Shown here: positions 45,127-56,465 of the stretch, piece after piece
Position numbering within the stretch: position 1 is the stretch's first letter
Layout of the letters: the number at the start of each line of letters is the position of its first letter
NCBI GenBank assembly: GCA_963920575.1
Contig: OY986963.1
Span: 1,216,896 to 1,280,895, forward strand
Direction: 5' to 3'
Length of the DNA: 64,000 nt
Source: Narthecium ossifragum
Lineage: Eukaryota; Streptophyta; Magnoliopsida; Dioscoreales; Nartheciaceae
Notes under the pieces: model-generated
Told to the model about the DNA's origin: nothing
What the model saw: the letters and a program-made list of their open reading frames with translations, nothing else
The model's database searches: none
Position numbers and translations under genes: made by a program

Positions 45127-47130
45127 TAGCACTTACTATCCTTCGCCGCTACAGGAGACTGTCTGGTTTGGAGGTGAACCCAGGAAAATCCAGTGTCAAG
45201 ATATCCCCTTCCACCTCGTCTCGGAGGAGGCGTCTGCTCTCTCAAGCTCTGGGTTTCTCTTTGAAAGCAGAGCCTTGGAGATACCTTGGTGTCCCTCTCG
45301 ACTCTCGTAGGATCCAGGTAAAGGACTTCTCCCCCCTGATCGATGAAGTGCAAAGGAAGCTAGTTAGCTGGGGAGGCCTAGCCAAAGCAGAGGCGGGAAG
45401 AGCAGTTCTGGTTCAAGCTGTGCTCCAAGCCATGCCGGTGTTTGCTATGTCCTCTGTTCACATCCCTGTCACAGTCCTGGACAAAATTTCTTTGCTGGCT
45501 CGCGGCTACCTTTGGCAGGGGAAGAAGGGCGCTCTCTCTATTGTGGCTTGGGAGACCGTTTGTCAGCATAAGATGCATAGAGGGCTTGGTTTAAAAGATT
45601 TGAGGAAGTGGCAGCTGGCCTTGAAGATGAAGCGTGCTGCTGCTTTTCTGGACCCCCATGATAACATTTGGACGTCGATCTGTCGCGCAAAATACAATTT
45701 TGCTGGAGAACTCCCTATGCTCAAAGGCTCTGCGTGTGTTTCATCTCTCTGGCGTGCCACCTGCAGAGCAGCGGCCGAACTTAGGAAGAATATGAGGTGG
45801 AAGCCCGGCCCTCACTGTCGTGCCAACTTTCTTCTGGATTGGTGGATGGGGCAGGGCCCTTTGGTCGCGTCTCCCTGTCTTATGGGAGCCGACGACTCCA
45901 TGCTGAGGCTGAGGGTCCAGGACCTTTTTGCTACCGATGGCAACTGGGATAGTTGCAAGCTTCGTGCTCTGTTTCATCCTAACATGGTGGAAAGGATCCA
46001 GTCACTGCCCCTCCCCCCTGGAACAGCGATGGGCACGAGACCCCGATGGGTTTGGAGCAAGGATGGCGTCATCACCTCTGCTTCGGCATATCGGTCGCTG
46101 GAGCTGAAGGACGGAAAACATAGGGAGGTGGAGCACCTTGCGACCTGGAGGAGTGTTTGGCATGCCCCTGCAGGTCCTAGAACCAGGATGTTCCTCTGGA
46201 AGTTGTTGCATGGCAAGCTACCTACCAGAGCAGCCTTGTGGTCCTTATGCCTTTGCTCCGACGCCCTCTGTTCTCGCTGCGGCCTGGAGGAGGAGACGTT
46301 GGAACATCTTCTTTTTCAATGCCGGTATGCAACAGAGGTGTGGCGCAGGGTTCTGGGGGGGACTGGAGTAAACGCGACTGAGCTTTCTCTTGAGCTTTAT
46401 CTAAATCTCCTTCGCCAAGCCCGGAAGACTGAGGAGGAAGTCCGGAGGAGTTCGCTACTTGCTTACGGAGCCTGGTGGATCTGGAAGGATAGATGTAAGA
46501 CTGTGGCTGGGGAGGGGGGGCCACGATCCAGGGGAGCTTGCTAGACTGATCATGTGGCAGTACAGAGAGTATTTGGCTACTTCAACGCAGCGGGGAAGAA
46601 GGCCAGTGGAGGTGCCGGAGCAGTGCATTCGTTTTCAGGTCGACGCTTCCTTTGATCGCAGAGCTGCCATCGCGGGCCTTGGGGTGGCCTGTGTTGACGA
46701 TGATGGGCTGGTTCTTTGGGGTGAGAGTTGTACACAAGCGACGGAATCCATTCTCCTGGGAGAGCTAGCTGCCATCCAGTTCGCAGTTAACAAAGCGATG
46801 GATTTTGGGTTCAAGAGCGTCCATGTTGAAAGCGACTCCCTTTATGCGGTGCAGATGATTGAGGGACGTCTTCCGCTCGCGGAGGATAGTAGTGACGCGA
46901 TCCAAACCATTTGGTGGTCGACTCGTGCTCTTACTCATTTCCAAGTCGTGCACATCACCCGGGAGCTAAATCTGCACGCGGATCATCTGGCGCGCGAGGC
47001 CCTTGGGCTTTCTAGTATTTTTCAAGGTGCAGGGGTGGCGGGGTTTGCTCCCCTTGCTGACCCACAAGTTTTGTAATTAGCCTCTGTTGAGGCTTTGTAG
47101 CCATCTGACTTAATTAATCAAAAAAAAAAA
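45127..47130 (+). mobile_element. 5'-truncated LINE: RT C-terminus, zf-RVT and RNase H
   Basis: A non-LTR retrotransposon cut off inside reverse transcriptase. The frame from about 45126 reads ILRRYRRLSGLEVNPGKSS and WRYLGVPLDSR, then the connecting region, then the zf-RVT domain (LCSRCGLEEETLEHLLFQC) to about 46490. A one-base change in the G7 run at 46514-46520 shifts the frame. The second frame continues to 47076 with an RNase H domain (FQVDASF, GELAAIQFAV, VHVESDSLYAV, NLHADHLARE). The 3' end has a GCCTC-TGTT-GAGGC hairpin and a poly(A) of about 11-12. A 7-8 bp duplication, (A)AGCCATT, flanks it (45119-45126 and 47131-47137). It sits about 260 bp upstream of the CHCH start codon, in opposite orientation. 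Confidence 0.92.
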
Positions 47131-47426
47131 AGCCATTGAACAAATTTCAATTTGCTTTCCCCACGACACATTCTAACATGAAATACAAACAATCAAACAA
47201 TAGAATAGTCCTGGATCTCACCAACAACTCCACCATTCTAGCCACATGAAGTCCAAGATATTTCATGGTGTAGGGAAAGCCAAGTGAATAAGTACGAGAA
47301 TTTTCTGGTCATTACTACAACATGATAATCGGTTCGAACATGGAAAGTCAAATTGACTTTTATTTTGGTCTGGGAAGCCAAGGGCCTCGACAGTTGCATT
47401 CTCTTTCAGAAAGGGAGGTTGATTAA
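47131..47426. other. Spacer
   Basis: Unassigned AT-rich sequence between the LINE and a small MITE. Confidence 0.4.
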
Positions 47427-47601
47427 GGACATGTTTGGATACTATCCCTGGGCGTCCGCTCGACCGCTCGTCGAAAATGAGATGGTGAATTCTATTTTCA
47501 GGAATCCGTGCGGATTCCTTTATGCGGATTCACGGAATCCAAACGACGGGATCTCACAAATGAAATCCACGCATCGGATCCGCTGGGTGCCAAACGCACC
47601 C
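47427..47601. mobile_element. Possible Tourist-like MITE
   Basis: Inverted 12-bp ends GGACATGTTTGG and, on the complement of the right end, GGGTGCGTTTGG (three mismatches) are flanked by TAA (47424-47426) and TAA (47602-47604). A 3-bp TAA/TTA duplication is characteristic of PIF/Harbinger MITEs. It is 175 bp, non-coding. Confidence 0.55.
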
Positions 47602-47929
47602 TAAGTTAACCCCCTTCCCAAGTCCCAACCTTCTCATAATTGTCTGCAGCAAGAAGTTACCATGGTTCAGTCATGCCATATTATGGTCTTCAGTCATGCC
47701 ATATCATGGTCTAATAAAAGGCTCTTTTATCCTTGATCAAAGCTTTTACAGTAAATTCCCAGTTTCTAGATTGCCGACTTGGAGCTAAGATGAACTCTCA
47801 CTAAAAGAAGCCTAAGCTTCCAAATCTGAAGATCCACCAAATGACCAAGCTCGCAACAAAATCGGAGATGTTTTTTTTTTTATTAGACACTAGTAGAGCT
47901 ATTTGGGGATGAGAAAACAAAAACTGAAG

Positions 47930-48240
47930 GGAAGGAAGTTGCTTGGAATTTTTTTATCAGATAGCTCATATAGCTTCGAGATACATTGCGTGTATGTGAG
48001 AGGGCTTCTAGTGTCAACGAAGAGGAAGAGCATTGTGAAATTTGTACCTAGGTGAGGTACACGGCACGTGTAGTAGCACATAAAGGAATGGAGAAATTAG
48101 ATCTATTGTTGTCAAAAGCTTTGCAAGTGCCACCCCTTTTGTTGCTTTGATGAGACCCCGAAAACGGAAGTTTGGGTTGTAAAGAGGTGAGATCATAGGA
48201 AGTTTGAAACGGGAAGAGGAGAAGACGAGGTAGAACTTTG
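47930..48240 (-). pseudogene. Nepenthesin-like aspartic protease relic
   Basis: The segment FTMLFLFVDTRSPLTYTQC (about 47985-48040) parallels the active-site region VDTGSPLTWIQC of the protease at 24.8-26.2 kb, but the Gly of the catalytic DTGS is Arg. Upstream, SSSRFKLPMISPLYNPNF and ATKGVALAKLLTT match the mature N-terminal region of such proteases in a different frame. A stop or frame change at about 48050 (VYLT followed by TAG) separates the two. The rest of the enzyme is missing. Confidence 0.6.
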
Positions 48241-48555
48241 TTTCCATTCCAATAATCAATCATTTGCTACCATATTAATTAATATATTAGGTACGCATCA
48301 TGACCCATTCAATATTGGAGTCTTTCCTCTAATAGAAAAAAAAAACCATTCAATCGAACTACTACATAGCCAAATAAGACTACATATTGGTCTAGCCCAT
48401 ATCATAGAACGTAAATGTCATTGCTTTAAACCAAAACCGATATTATATATAAGCCAATAAACATGAGTCTCTTTTTTAATTAAGTATTCATGTGTTAGTT
48501 GCTCTAATACCATGAGAGAACTTTGTTTCCATTCCAATCATTTGCTATCATATAT
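48226..48555. repeat. Short direct repeats and an isolated copia-type primer site
   Basis: AACTTTGTTTCCATTCCAAT followed by TCATTTGCTA occurs at about 48234 and again at about 48518. Beside the second copy, on the minus strand, is TGGTATTAGAGC (48501-48512), a copia primer binding site. The intervening 280 bp may be a remnant of an LTR element. Ends are not defined. Confidence 0.4.
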
Positions 48556-48559
48556 GACA

Positions 48560-49769
48560 TACTGACCTATGCAATTCTCCAACCATAAGAGCCGAGTAAA
48601 CTTTACTTCTTCAGAAGATAACTTGATCTAATATAAGTAGTATGAGAAAAGATACGTTCAGATCAAGTCTCTTCCTACATGAATTCTTACAAGCATTACT
48701 TAGATGTCCAGATGATGCAAGTCAAAACATCCTTCCCATGTATAACATCGTGAACAAGCAACAAGCTCATGTGAGGGAATGAATAAAGAAGAATATTTTG
48801 CCTTCGATACTCAAAATTTGGACATGTATTTCCAGGTTCTGATCTCCTAGTTGAGGGTTATGCCGATTAGAAAAATATCTCATTTTCATGAGAAATACCT
48901 AACGTGCTCTACCGAATCCCGGATTCTGAATACAAACCAGTAACTATGTCTATTTGAAATAAAAGTGCAAAAACCTCTTCTTCTTCTTTTTTTAATACTG
49001 TCATGTGTTTCTGGATTTATTTTCCCTCATTAAAGGTGCATTATGAATTTGGGCTGTGAAGAGGTGAAAGTGGAGCTTTCCAATGGATGATTGGCATATT
49101 GAGACCCGAGTGGTGCGCCTCTAAGAGACTGGCCTGTAAATGGCTGAACGCCATCAGTTCTATAGAAGCCCATTCCAATATAAATGACTCTGCGAGACAA
49201 AGCCTTCCTACATGAACTACCCAGCCAATTGGCAGTTGGCCAGCAGACTTCTTATGTCTCACCTGCTACCTCTTTTGTTATGTGCATAGAGAATAAGGAT
49301 TTGATCCTTGAGACTATCCTTAGTATTCAAATAAATAAGTTGTGATCTGCTTATCTTGTATATATGTCTATACGTATACAGCTATCCTATGAGAATGAAC
49401 AGCCAAAAGGTAGGTTTAAACCACATCACTTGCTCTCTCTATACAAAAGAGCTATGCAAGCATGATGCACAAACAAAGTGATCAATAATAATAAAAAATA
49501 GTTTCTACAATTATATCGATATACATACTTTACACAAACTACTTGGAAACTTTGGATATTGTTTTAATCATTTGACACAGAGATAACAAGCAATAAACAA
49601 ACCTCACTAGATCAAGCCGGCAGCCAAGTTTCCAAACTGAAGTATGACATTATGAGGCATGAACTATAAAATTTTGCATGCTATTGACGATAGATGACAA
49701 AGACGAACTAGAATGACCACCACATACTACCGTCCTGAAAACACCATGATATATAGAAGTGCAAAAAGC
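48560..49769. other. Spacer
   Basis: AT-rich. The only open frames are short and unmatched. It probably includes the 3' untranslated region of the TOL gene. Confidence 0.4.
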
Positions 49770-52641
49770 TCAAAAACTGATCAGGTCATCCTTATGCTGC
49801 TGCTTCTTGGGATCTTGATCTGCAGATGTACTGCTTCCCTTCTTGCCAAAGATCATCTCGTCCAGATCATCCATCATGTCATCCTCTCCACCTGCTCTTG
49901 CTCGAGAGCCTGCGGGTTTCCTGATGAGGGCCTCCTCCTTGCCGAGTCTAGGAGAATCCTCTGGCTCCACAGCCACAGGAATCATCGCAGGCTCTGGCTC
50001 AGAGTGCACCAACGGAGGCGTCTTAAGCTCTTCAAACTTGGATAGGGCCTTCTGGAGCTCATCATTCACACTCAAGGCCTCAAAGAGTACAGCCTCATCA
50101 TCCTCGGCTCTCTCTATAATTCTCTGGATGGTCAATTGACTTTGACGGCACTGCTGCACAAGGGTGGTCGTCAACTCATCCTATAAAAAGATAAAGAGTT
50201 AATTTACACAGCATTGCATAATGGTTTCAGGTAAAAAAAAATGATAAACTAGGGACAATACTGATAGAGCCAAAACAGCTAACGCTGGAGTGACTTTAAT
50301 TGTCAGTGGCAGAGTGTGCAACCGATTTATACATCCCTGCTACAATAGCAAAAGGCTAAACAAAAGTCTACAAAAAACCAGGGTACAGTACAAAAGATGG
50401 GAATATTGCCATCAAAATGCAGCTCAACAGTATGTAGCACAAGAGAACCACAAAATTGAATGATTCTTTGACAAATACCTTTTACCTGGCATACCACTAG
50501 CCATGTTCACTGACCACCTGAATAGACATTCTTGAGGGTCTCATCCCAATGAACCTTAAAGATTTCTGCTGTAAGCGCCATTGTAAGGCTTTAAGAACAC
50601 ATGTAAGATGACTTCTTACATCTTTGACTAAGAGGAGATTTTCTTACGGGAAATTCGACCGAAATCTCTACGGCAATGTTCAAGTAAGAGAGAGTCCAAC
50701 TGTTATTCAACTGTATACTTATACTTTCACATAAGAGTATCCCTGATAGATATGAAGGGCTAGTCGAGGTTGCAGACCTAGAAATGATAAAACTTGCAGA
50801 AGCAGACAACAGTCATCACTTTGATCAGACATTAATGAACTAGAGAAAGAACTATTGCAAAACTTACACGGTCTAGAACCTCTTCAAGAATTAGTTGTTG
50901 ATGCTATGATGAACTAATTTTATCAAGTTGGAAAGTTGGCCCTGAGATTGCCAAGCATATGCCAACAAGTAGCAAAATTACTTTCTTATTCTTCCACTTT
51001 TTATTATTCTTCCTACACTGGAATTTGTGGCTGATTACTTTTCTCGATTGCAAGATTTTGTGGTTTCAAAGTGAAAGTGTGGAACTTTGTTATTACTTTT
51101 CACTCTGGTTGAGTCACCTATGCCTCTCATGATTAAAATTTATCTAGTCACGCAAGAGCAAATGCAACTATGCAAGAAACGAATGCAAAGCCGCAAGCAC
51201 ACGTTCATTCAGCCATAACAAGACTAAAGGATGAAGCCACCTTGTACAGTATTTAACTCCTTCAAAAATAAGCCTGCTTTCTAAACAGTTTGTGTAGAAA
51301 AGTCTCCTTATAGGTCAAAAAACAGACTGAACATAAACCATTGGTTATTCGAGAAGCTTAAAAGAGCTAAGTTGAACTGTCATGCTCTTGAAGAAAAGCA
51401 CCAAAAACAGATCACAGCCATAAGTGACAAGTATAACCACCATGCTCTATCTAAATGCTCTTTACTTAGATAAAGATTAAGGAAACCCCTAATTTGAGTT
51501 TTAAGAACTAGATAAATGACGAATGGCCCTTTAGCAATTAGCATATTAGCATATTAGCATATACACAAAGAAAAAGCAAAAACTACCACATATCAAATAG
51601 TTCCAACTTGAGACTGTTATTTGGGTAAGACGAGCCATACTAATAGAGCATCACCTCTAGAGCATCTTGCTGAGGGGAAGAAGATAAAACTGTCGTAAGA
51701 AGTTCAATGCTGTTACGAGCGACATCAAATGCTTCTTTTGTCTGTTCAGGAGTGTAGCCCTGCACAGGAACATCCTGATATGTTTGCTGTGACAGATGGG
51801 CATAGGATTCTGCCTCCAAAACCGATCGTGGTGGCGTAAATATTGGAGCCAAACTTTCATCATCACGCCCCGGAAAGCGAATGCCTCTAGATTTCAGGCT
51901 CTACATGAGGGGGAAAAAAACACCAAAGTATATCAGTTTTTTCTACATCAATTTCACAAAGAAAGTTATATACTGATGCAAAATGACCACAAGAGCTCAC
52001 AAGGGCACTTGGAAATAGGAGCAATTTCATACAATAAGCAATTGAACTAGTAGGAGTAAAGCATCCATAATCTTATGCGATCAAATGTGAATTATTTCCG
52101 GACTCAAAGTAAGTAAGTGTACCTTGTATGTCTCCTCATAAACGGGCAAATATCGGAGCTCGTCACCTGATTCTCCCCATGATTCAATCATGATAAGAGC
52201 CTTGTTCCTATTGTTTACAACGGTCTGAGGATCGTCAATCAATTTTACCATCTCATCAAGGACCCTTTCGGCAGCTACTTCAGAAAACGCTTTCTCACAG
52301 TTCTTAACACAAGTCTCCAGGAGGACAAGTGCAAGATATTGGACCCTCGGCTCCTTCATCATAATCCGCTTCTTAATGCCGCGGATCAGTTCAACACTGT
52401 TGACCCTTCCAGTATTGATCATGTCACATATTTCTAGGTTGGAGGACCAATCGGGTCCGTCCAAGTTCTCAGATGTCGCCTCCTCAACTATCTTATCTGC
52501 TGGGTTTTGAGCTTGAAAAAATTCTTTCATCTTGGTGCTCATAGAGCTCATGCCAGCTGTCATTTTGCGCCCCACCTCTGCACCACTGATCTTCAGACGC
52601 TCACTAAAGGAACTAACTTTATCCATAAGGTTATCGCTCAT
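49770..52641 (-). CDS. TOL1: TOM1-like protein (TOL1-type, VHS and GAT domains)
   Basis: TOL proteins bind ubiquitinated plasma-membrane cargo and hand it to ESCRT-I, taking the place of ESCRT-0 in plants. Three exons join in phase: 52123-52641, 51655-51900 and 49770-50180, giving 391 residues. The protein opens MSDNLMDKVSSFSERLKISG. The VHS domain follows (about 45-173: PDWSSNLEICDMINTGR, RIMMKEPRVQYLALVLLETC, VNNRNKALIMIESWGE, YLPVYEETYK), then LKSRGIRFPGRDDESLAPIF. The GAT three-helix bundle (about 220-310) contains ARNSIELLTTVLSSSPQ and TTTLVQQCRQSQLTIQRIIE. The tail is acidic, DDMMDDLDEMIFGKK, ending DDLISF. Order and length match Arabidopsis TOL1. Leader introns probably occupy 52642-53640. 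Confidence 0.94.
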
Positions 52642-53720
52642 CTTGGATTCAAAATCAACCGTGGAAAGATGGGTCCAAATGCCAAAAGACTTCTTTAGGA
52701 AAACCCCCAGACAAGTGCTTCAAAAGAAAAATAGCAGATAAATCAAAATGAAGTTTAGTACATATAGTGATTGAACACATAACTAAGCAAAAAGCCAAAA
52801 ACCTCATCAACTACCTCTACAATCAAAGGGCATTTAAACGGCCAAGAAACACTATAAATGCTTTGCAACATTCAAAGCAATAATTACAGACAGGGTAAAC
52901 AAAGTCAAGAGAGAAAAAAAGGAGAGTGGCATCTAACGATCAGAAGGAAAAAGGCTAAAGAAAAAAAAACCTATCAATATGATCTATGCATGAAGCAATG
53001 TATTCCCGGTATGCATAAAATAATGGAGAATTCCGACTCTGACAAGTTGACTGGTTGCGTGCAAAAGATGCAGATGTGCTATTCCATAACCAAGAAAAGA
53101 ACGAGCAGGAAAATCCAGCGGATCTAGTAGATCCAAACCCTAAATTCCGAAGAACATATATCTCCCATGACATATCAAGATCCATCCACGAATTCAGGGC
53201 ATAAAGAAAACACTAAAAATCAAGCATTACAATGCCCGAAAGCACACATCTTTACATTAATAGAAATCTATAGATCCACATCTATAGATGATACAGAAGA
53301 TTAGCCACCTCAAGACCAAGATTAGATTTTTGGAACACAAGAATCAAGACTGGGTCAAGGACCACAAAATACCGAAACCCTAATCAAAATCCCAAAAAAA
53401 CCAGAACAGCCCGCACGATATTCACATGGAACATACTGATTTGAAACAGACACAATAACATACTTGAATGAGAACACATGGATCAATGAAGCAATCTCGC
53501 AGCCCAGAAGGAGAAATTAAGCAAGTTTTAAACGATCAGAGAGCTACAGATATCAAATCCCCGTATTAGAAACAAAGGAAATTGCCGCCATAAGTTCAAT
53601 TAAAAATCAAGCATACCTCGGGGGTGAATTCGAGAGGAGAACAATAGATGTGCTTTTGGCTGCCTTCTTCGTATCTAATAAACCTCTTCTTTTACTCCGG
53701 GCTTTTCTTCTTTACTACAT
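52642..53720. other. TOL leader and promoter
   Basis: AT-rich, lacking a supported coding region. Transcription of the minus-strand TOL gene probably starts near 53640-53720, with at least one leader intron. Confidence 0.4.
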
Positions 53721-54571
53721 GTATGTACGCTTATATATAAGAATTTTACAAAGTGGTTACAGGCTTATGTCCGTTGGATGAGGACGGCTTAAGATCCGGG
53801 ACCGTCGGATCTGATCCGCGTTGCTTATTCCTAAACGCCTCCTTTTTAAAAAAATAAAATAAATCGGGGTGTAGAAAAGAAAGTTCTCGTGGAATCTTCT
53901 CCTCTGCGAGGATGGAAAAGCGACGCACGCTGACCCATCCGGTGGCGGTCAGGTCGTAAACGGGTCGGATCCGTCATGACTCGGTGAAACCCGACACTAG
54001 TCGCTTATTTCGCAAGTCAGCCAGCTCATGAAGGCGAGAGTTTTATTGTTATTATAATTGTTCATGTCTGGCGAGGAAGCGTCCGATTGGCATAACGAAT
54101 ATTTGTTAGTTCAACGGTTCAACCTACTCCATGGCTGCTATAAAGCTAAAAGGGCTAATGAGGCGGCTGCTGCTATCACGCGTTATCCTGTTGACCACCC
54201 AATTTTACATAACTGGGCGGACATGGTTCATCCGATACCCTAATATTTACGGTTATTTGAAAATAGATCTAAAATTTGGTAACTAATCCATGTATCACGG
54301 TTTTTTTTTCCGACAATAGGTTCATTAATAGCCACTTTTTTTATTAATTATGAATAATTAGTGACTAATTTATCCTCTTATTCTCACGTTATTTACGCGA
54401 TCTCTCACATTCTTCTCACGCCGACCGACCGCTACCCACTACCAATTCCCATCGAAATTTCACTGTCGGCCTCGCTGCATCACCTTAGCTCGTTGCTCAA
54501 GCTCTCCATCAACCTCCACCGCCCTCAATTTCATCTCCTTCGGCTCCGACATCCACCCCCATGACCGCCGT
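53721..54571. other. Spacer
   Basis: Unassigned. The open frames are short, and sequence from about 54410 becomes pyrimidine-rich. Confidence 0.4.
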
Positions 54572-54579
54572 CTAGACCG

Positions 54580-55173
54580 TAGGGATGGCAAAATTGACCG
54601 CCCCGCTGGATAACCGACCCGATCCGCACCGATGGGGACGGGTATGGTATAGATGTTTTACCCGTGGATACGGGTATGGTTTTCAAATTTAAAATCCGCG
54701 CGGGTACGGGGCGGATTATGGTATTGGGTAATATCCGCCCCGCTATCCGCCCCGCCCCGCATATCCGCCCCGCCCCGCCACTAAATGTTGATTTGGTGGA
54801 TTTTAAAAAGTCTATTTTTGTAATAATACTCTAATAAAGACTAATTGTTGATGAGTATTTGTGGATCTAGATTTTAGATACCGAATGTTGATGATAGTTT
54901 GGTGGATTTAGATTTAGATTTTAGAGGCTTAATGCTAATTGAATGGTTTTTTTAGGTTTTGCGGATAACCGCGGATTGCGGTTAACCGTGGATAACCGCG
55001 GATCGCGGGTAACCGCGGATTGCGGGTAATATCCGCGTACCCGCGGGGATGGTTATGGTCCGCGATCCCCATTATCCGCGCGGGGAATGGGCGGTTATGG
55101 TATGAGCGGAGGAGTGCGGGGACGGGTATGGTATTTCCAATATCCGCCCCGATCCGCCCCGTTGCCATCACTA
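54580..55173 (-). mobile_element. Non-autonomous hAT element, family A copy 3
   Basis: An exact 8-bp duplication, CTAGACCG (54572-54579 and 55174-55181), brackets ends TAGGGATGGCAA and, on the complement, TAGTGATGGCAA. It has the same GC-rich arms and AT-rich core as copies 1 and 2. It differs by an expansion of the GGATAACCGCGGAT-type unit (about 54960-55030), four or five units here against one or two in the others. Confidence 0.95.
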
Positions 55174-55181
55174 CTAGACCG

Positions 55182-55751
55182 CGCCGCCTCACCGTAGAAG
55201 CACCTCCTCCGCTCGCATAAAGCTTCCCCTACACCGCTCCTTCCTCCTCTTCGACGCCAACATCTTCTAATCTGCCGACCAAAGGCCACCATCCATCTCC
55301 TCTCCTTCGAAACCCACTGACGCACGATCTCTCCTCCGCTTCTCTTACGAGCGCATGAGCTAAGCGGCACCAATCCCTTCGAAAACCGCGCCGGAGGACC
55401 CCACTGGAGGTGACTCCAATGGCGAGGGACTCGGAGTAGGACTGGTCGAGTATTTCCAATGTCATCCTCGGACTAGTCGAATCTCACCTCGGCCACCTTC
55501 CTCGTCCCCTTCTCTTGCTTCCACTTCTCTTCCTCTCTCTAGATCGGCATCTCGAGGCGAAGGTGCTTGCTCAATGTAGATTGCATGTCTCCGCTCTCAT
55601 GCATCCTCCCCCGACTTGGAAGGATCAACGATGGCTAGGGTCTTGGGAGAAGTCGCGCAAGGAGGCCAGTCGGAGGTGCTAGATATGGGTGGTGAGAGCT
55701 AGCGGCGATGGTGGAGGCCGCTTGGCGTGAGATCGTCGATCGAGGTGATGC
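55182..55751. other. GC-rich spacer
   Basis: Moderately GC-rich sequence between two hAT insertions; the element at 54580 interrupted it. Its open frames match nothing I know. It may be the core of an older composite transposon. Confidence 0.35.
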
Positions 55752-55759
55752 TTGGTCGA

Positions 55760-56457
55760 TAGGAATGACAATGGGGCGGGTTTCACCTATCTCGTCCCCC
55801 CTCAAAATTTTTTATCTTTCCCCATTCCCGCCCCATGCCCCGTTGCGGCGCAAGAAGTTCGTCCCATCCCCACCCCATCTACATTTTCTCCGTCCTTGCA
55901 CCACCCCGTCTTTGCCCCGTCCCGTTTGGGATTCTCTCATTTTCATTAAAAAAAAATTCAAGATGTCGATAATTTCAAGCACAAATCTATCAAGTTTCAT
56001 GTAGAATAGTATAATAGTGAAATCTATAGTAGTTCAAAAAGATTACAAAATAAACAAACAAGATAAGAATAAATTATCAAAATACAACCGATGCCAAATT
56101 GCTAACATTAATGTCAGATAATAAGAGAGGGAGAGGGTGTTGTATACGTGGGTTGAATAGGGGTAGTCTGAGGTGGATTGAAATAAAAAACTTGTTTAAA
56201 CTTTCATAAAAAAACTATTAAGCATAGATAAATAAGAAAAGTTTTTAATATGTTATTAGAAACAAAATTTATAACAATAAAATAGAATTAAATTCGGGCC
56301 AGGTTGGCCAAAACCCATCTCCACCCCATCCCAAAAATTAACCGGCCCCGTTTAATTCGGCCCGCCCCGCCAACCCGGTAATTGCCCTATTTCCCCCCAC
56401 CTCAAGCGGGGCGGGTTGAGCGGGTTACCAGGGAAACCCAGCTCATTGCCATCCCTA
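55760..56457. mobile_element. Non-autonomous hAT element, family B
   Basis: 8-bp direct repeats TTGGTCGA (55752-55759) and TTGGTTGA (56458-56465), one mismatch, bracket inverted ends TAGGAATGACAATGGGGCGG and, on the complement, TAGGGATGGCAATGAGC. The ends are GC-rich with CCCGCCCCG motifs and the middle (55940-56290) is AT-rich. The termini share the ATGGCAA core with family A, but the interior is unrelated. Confidence 0.88.
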
Positions 56458-56465
56458 TTGGTTGA

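Noticed and set aside
47353..47604. 83-codon plus-strand frame
   Set aside because: Overlaps the MITE-like element at 47427-47601 and has no domain.
54058..54243. 61-codon plus-strand frame
   Set aside because: Ordinary composition but no recognisable motif, splice partner or promoter.
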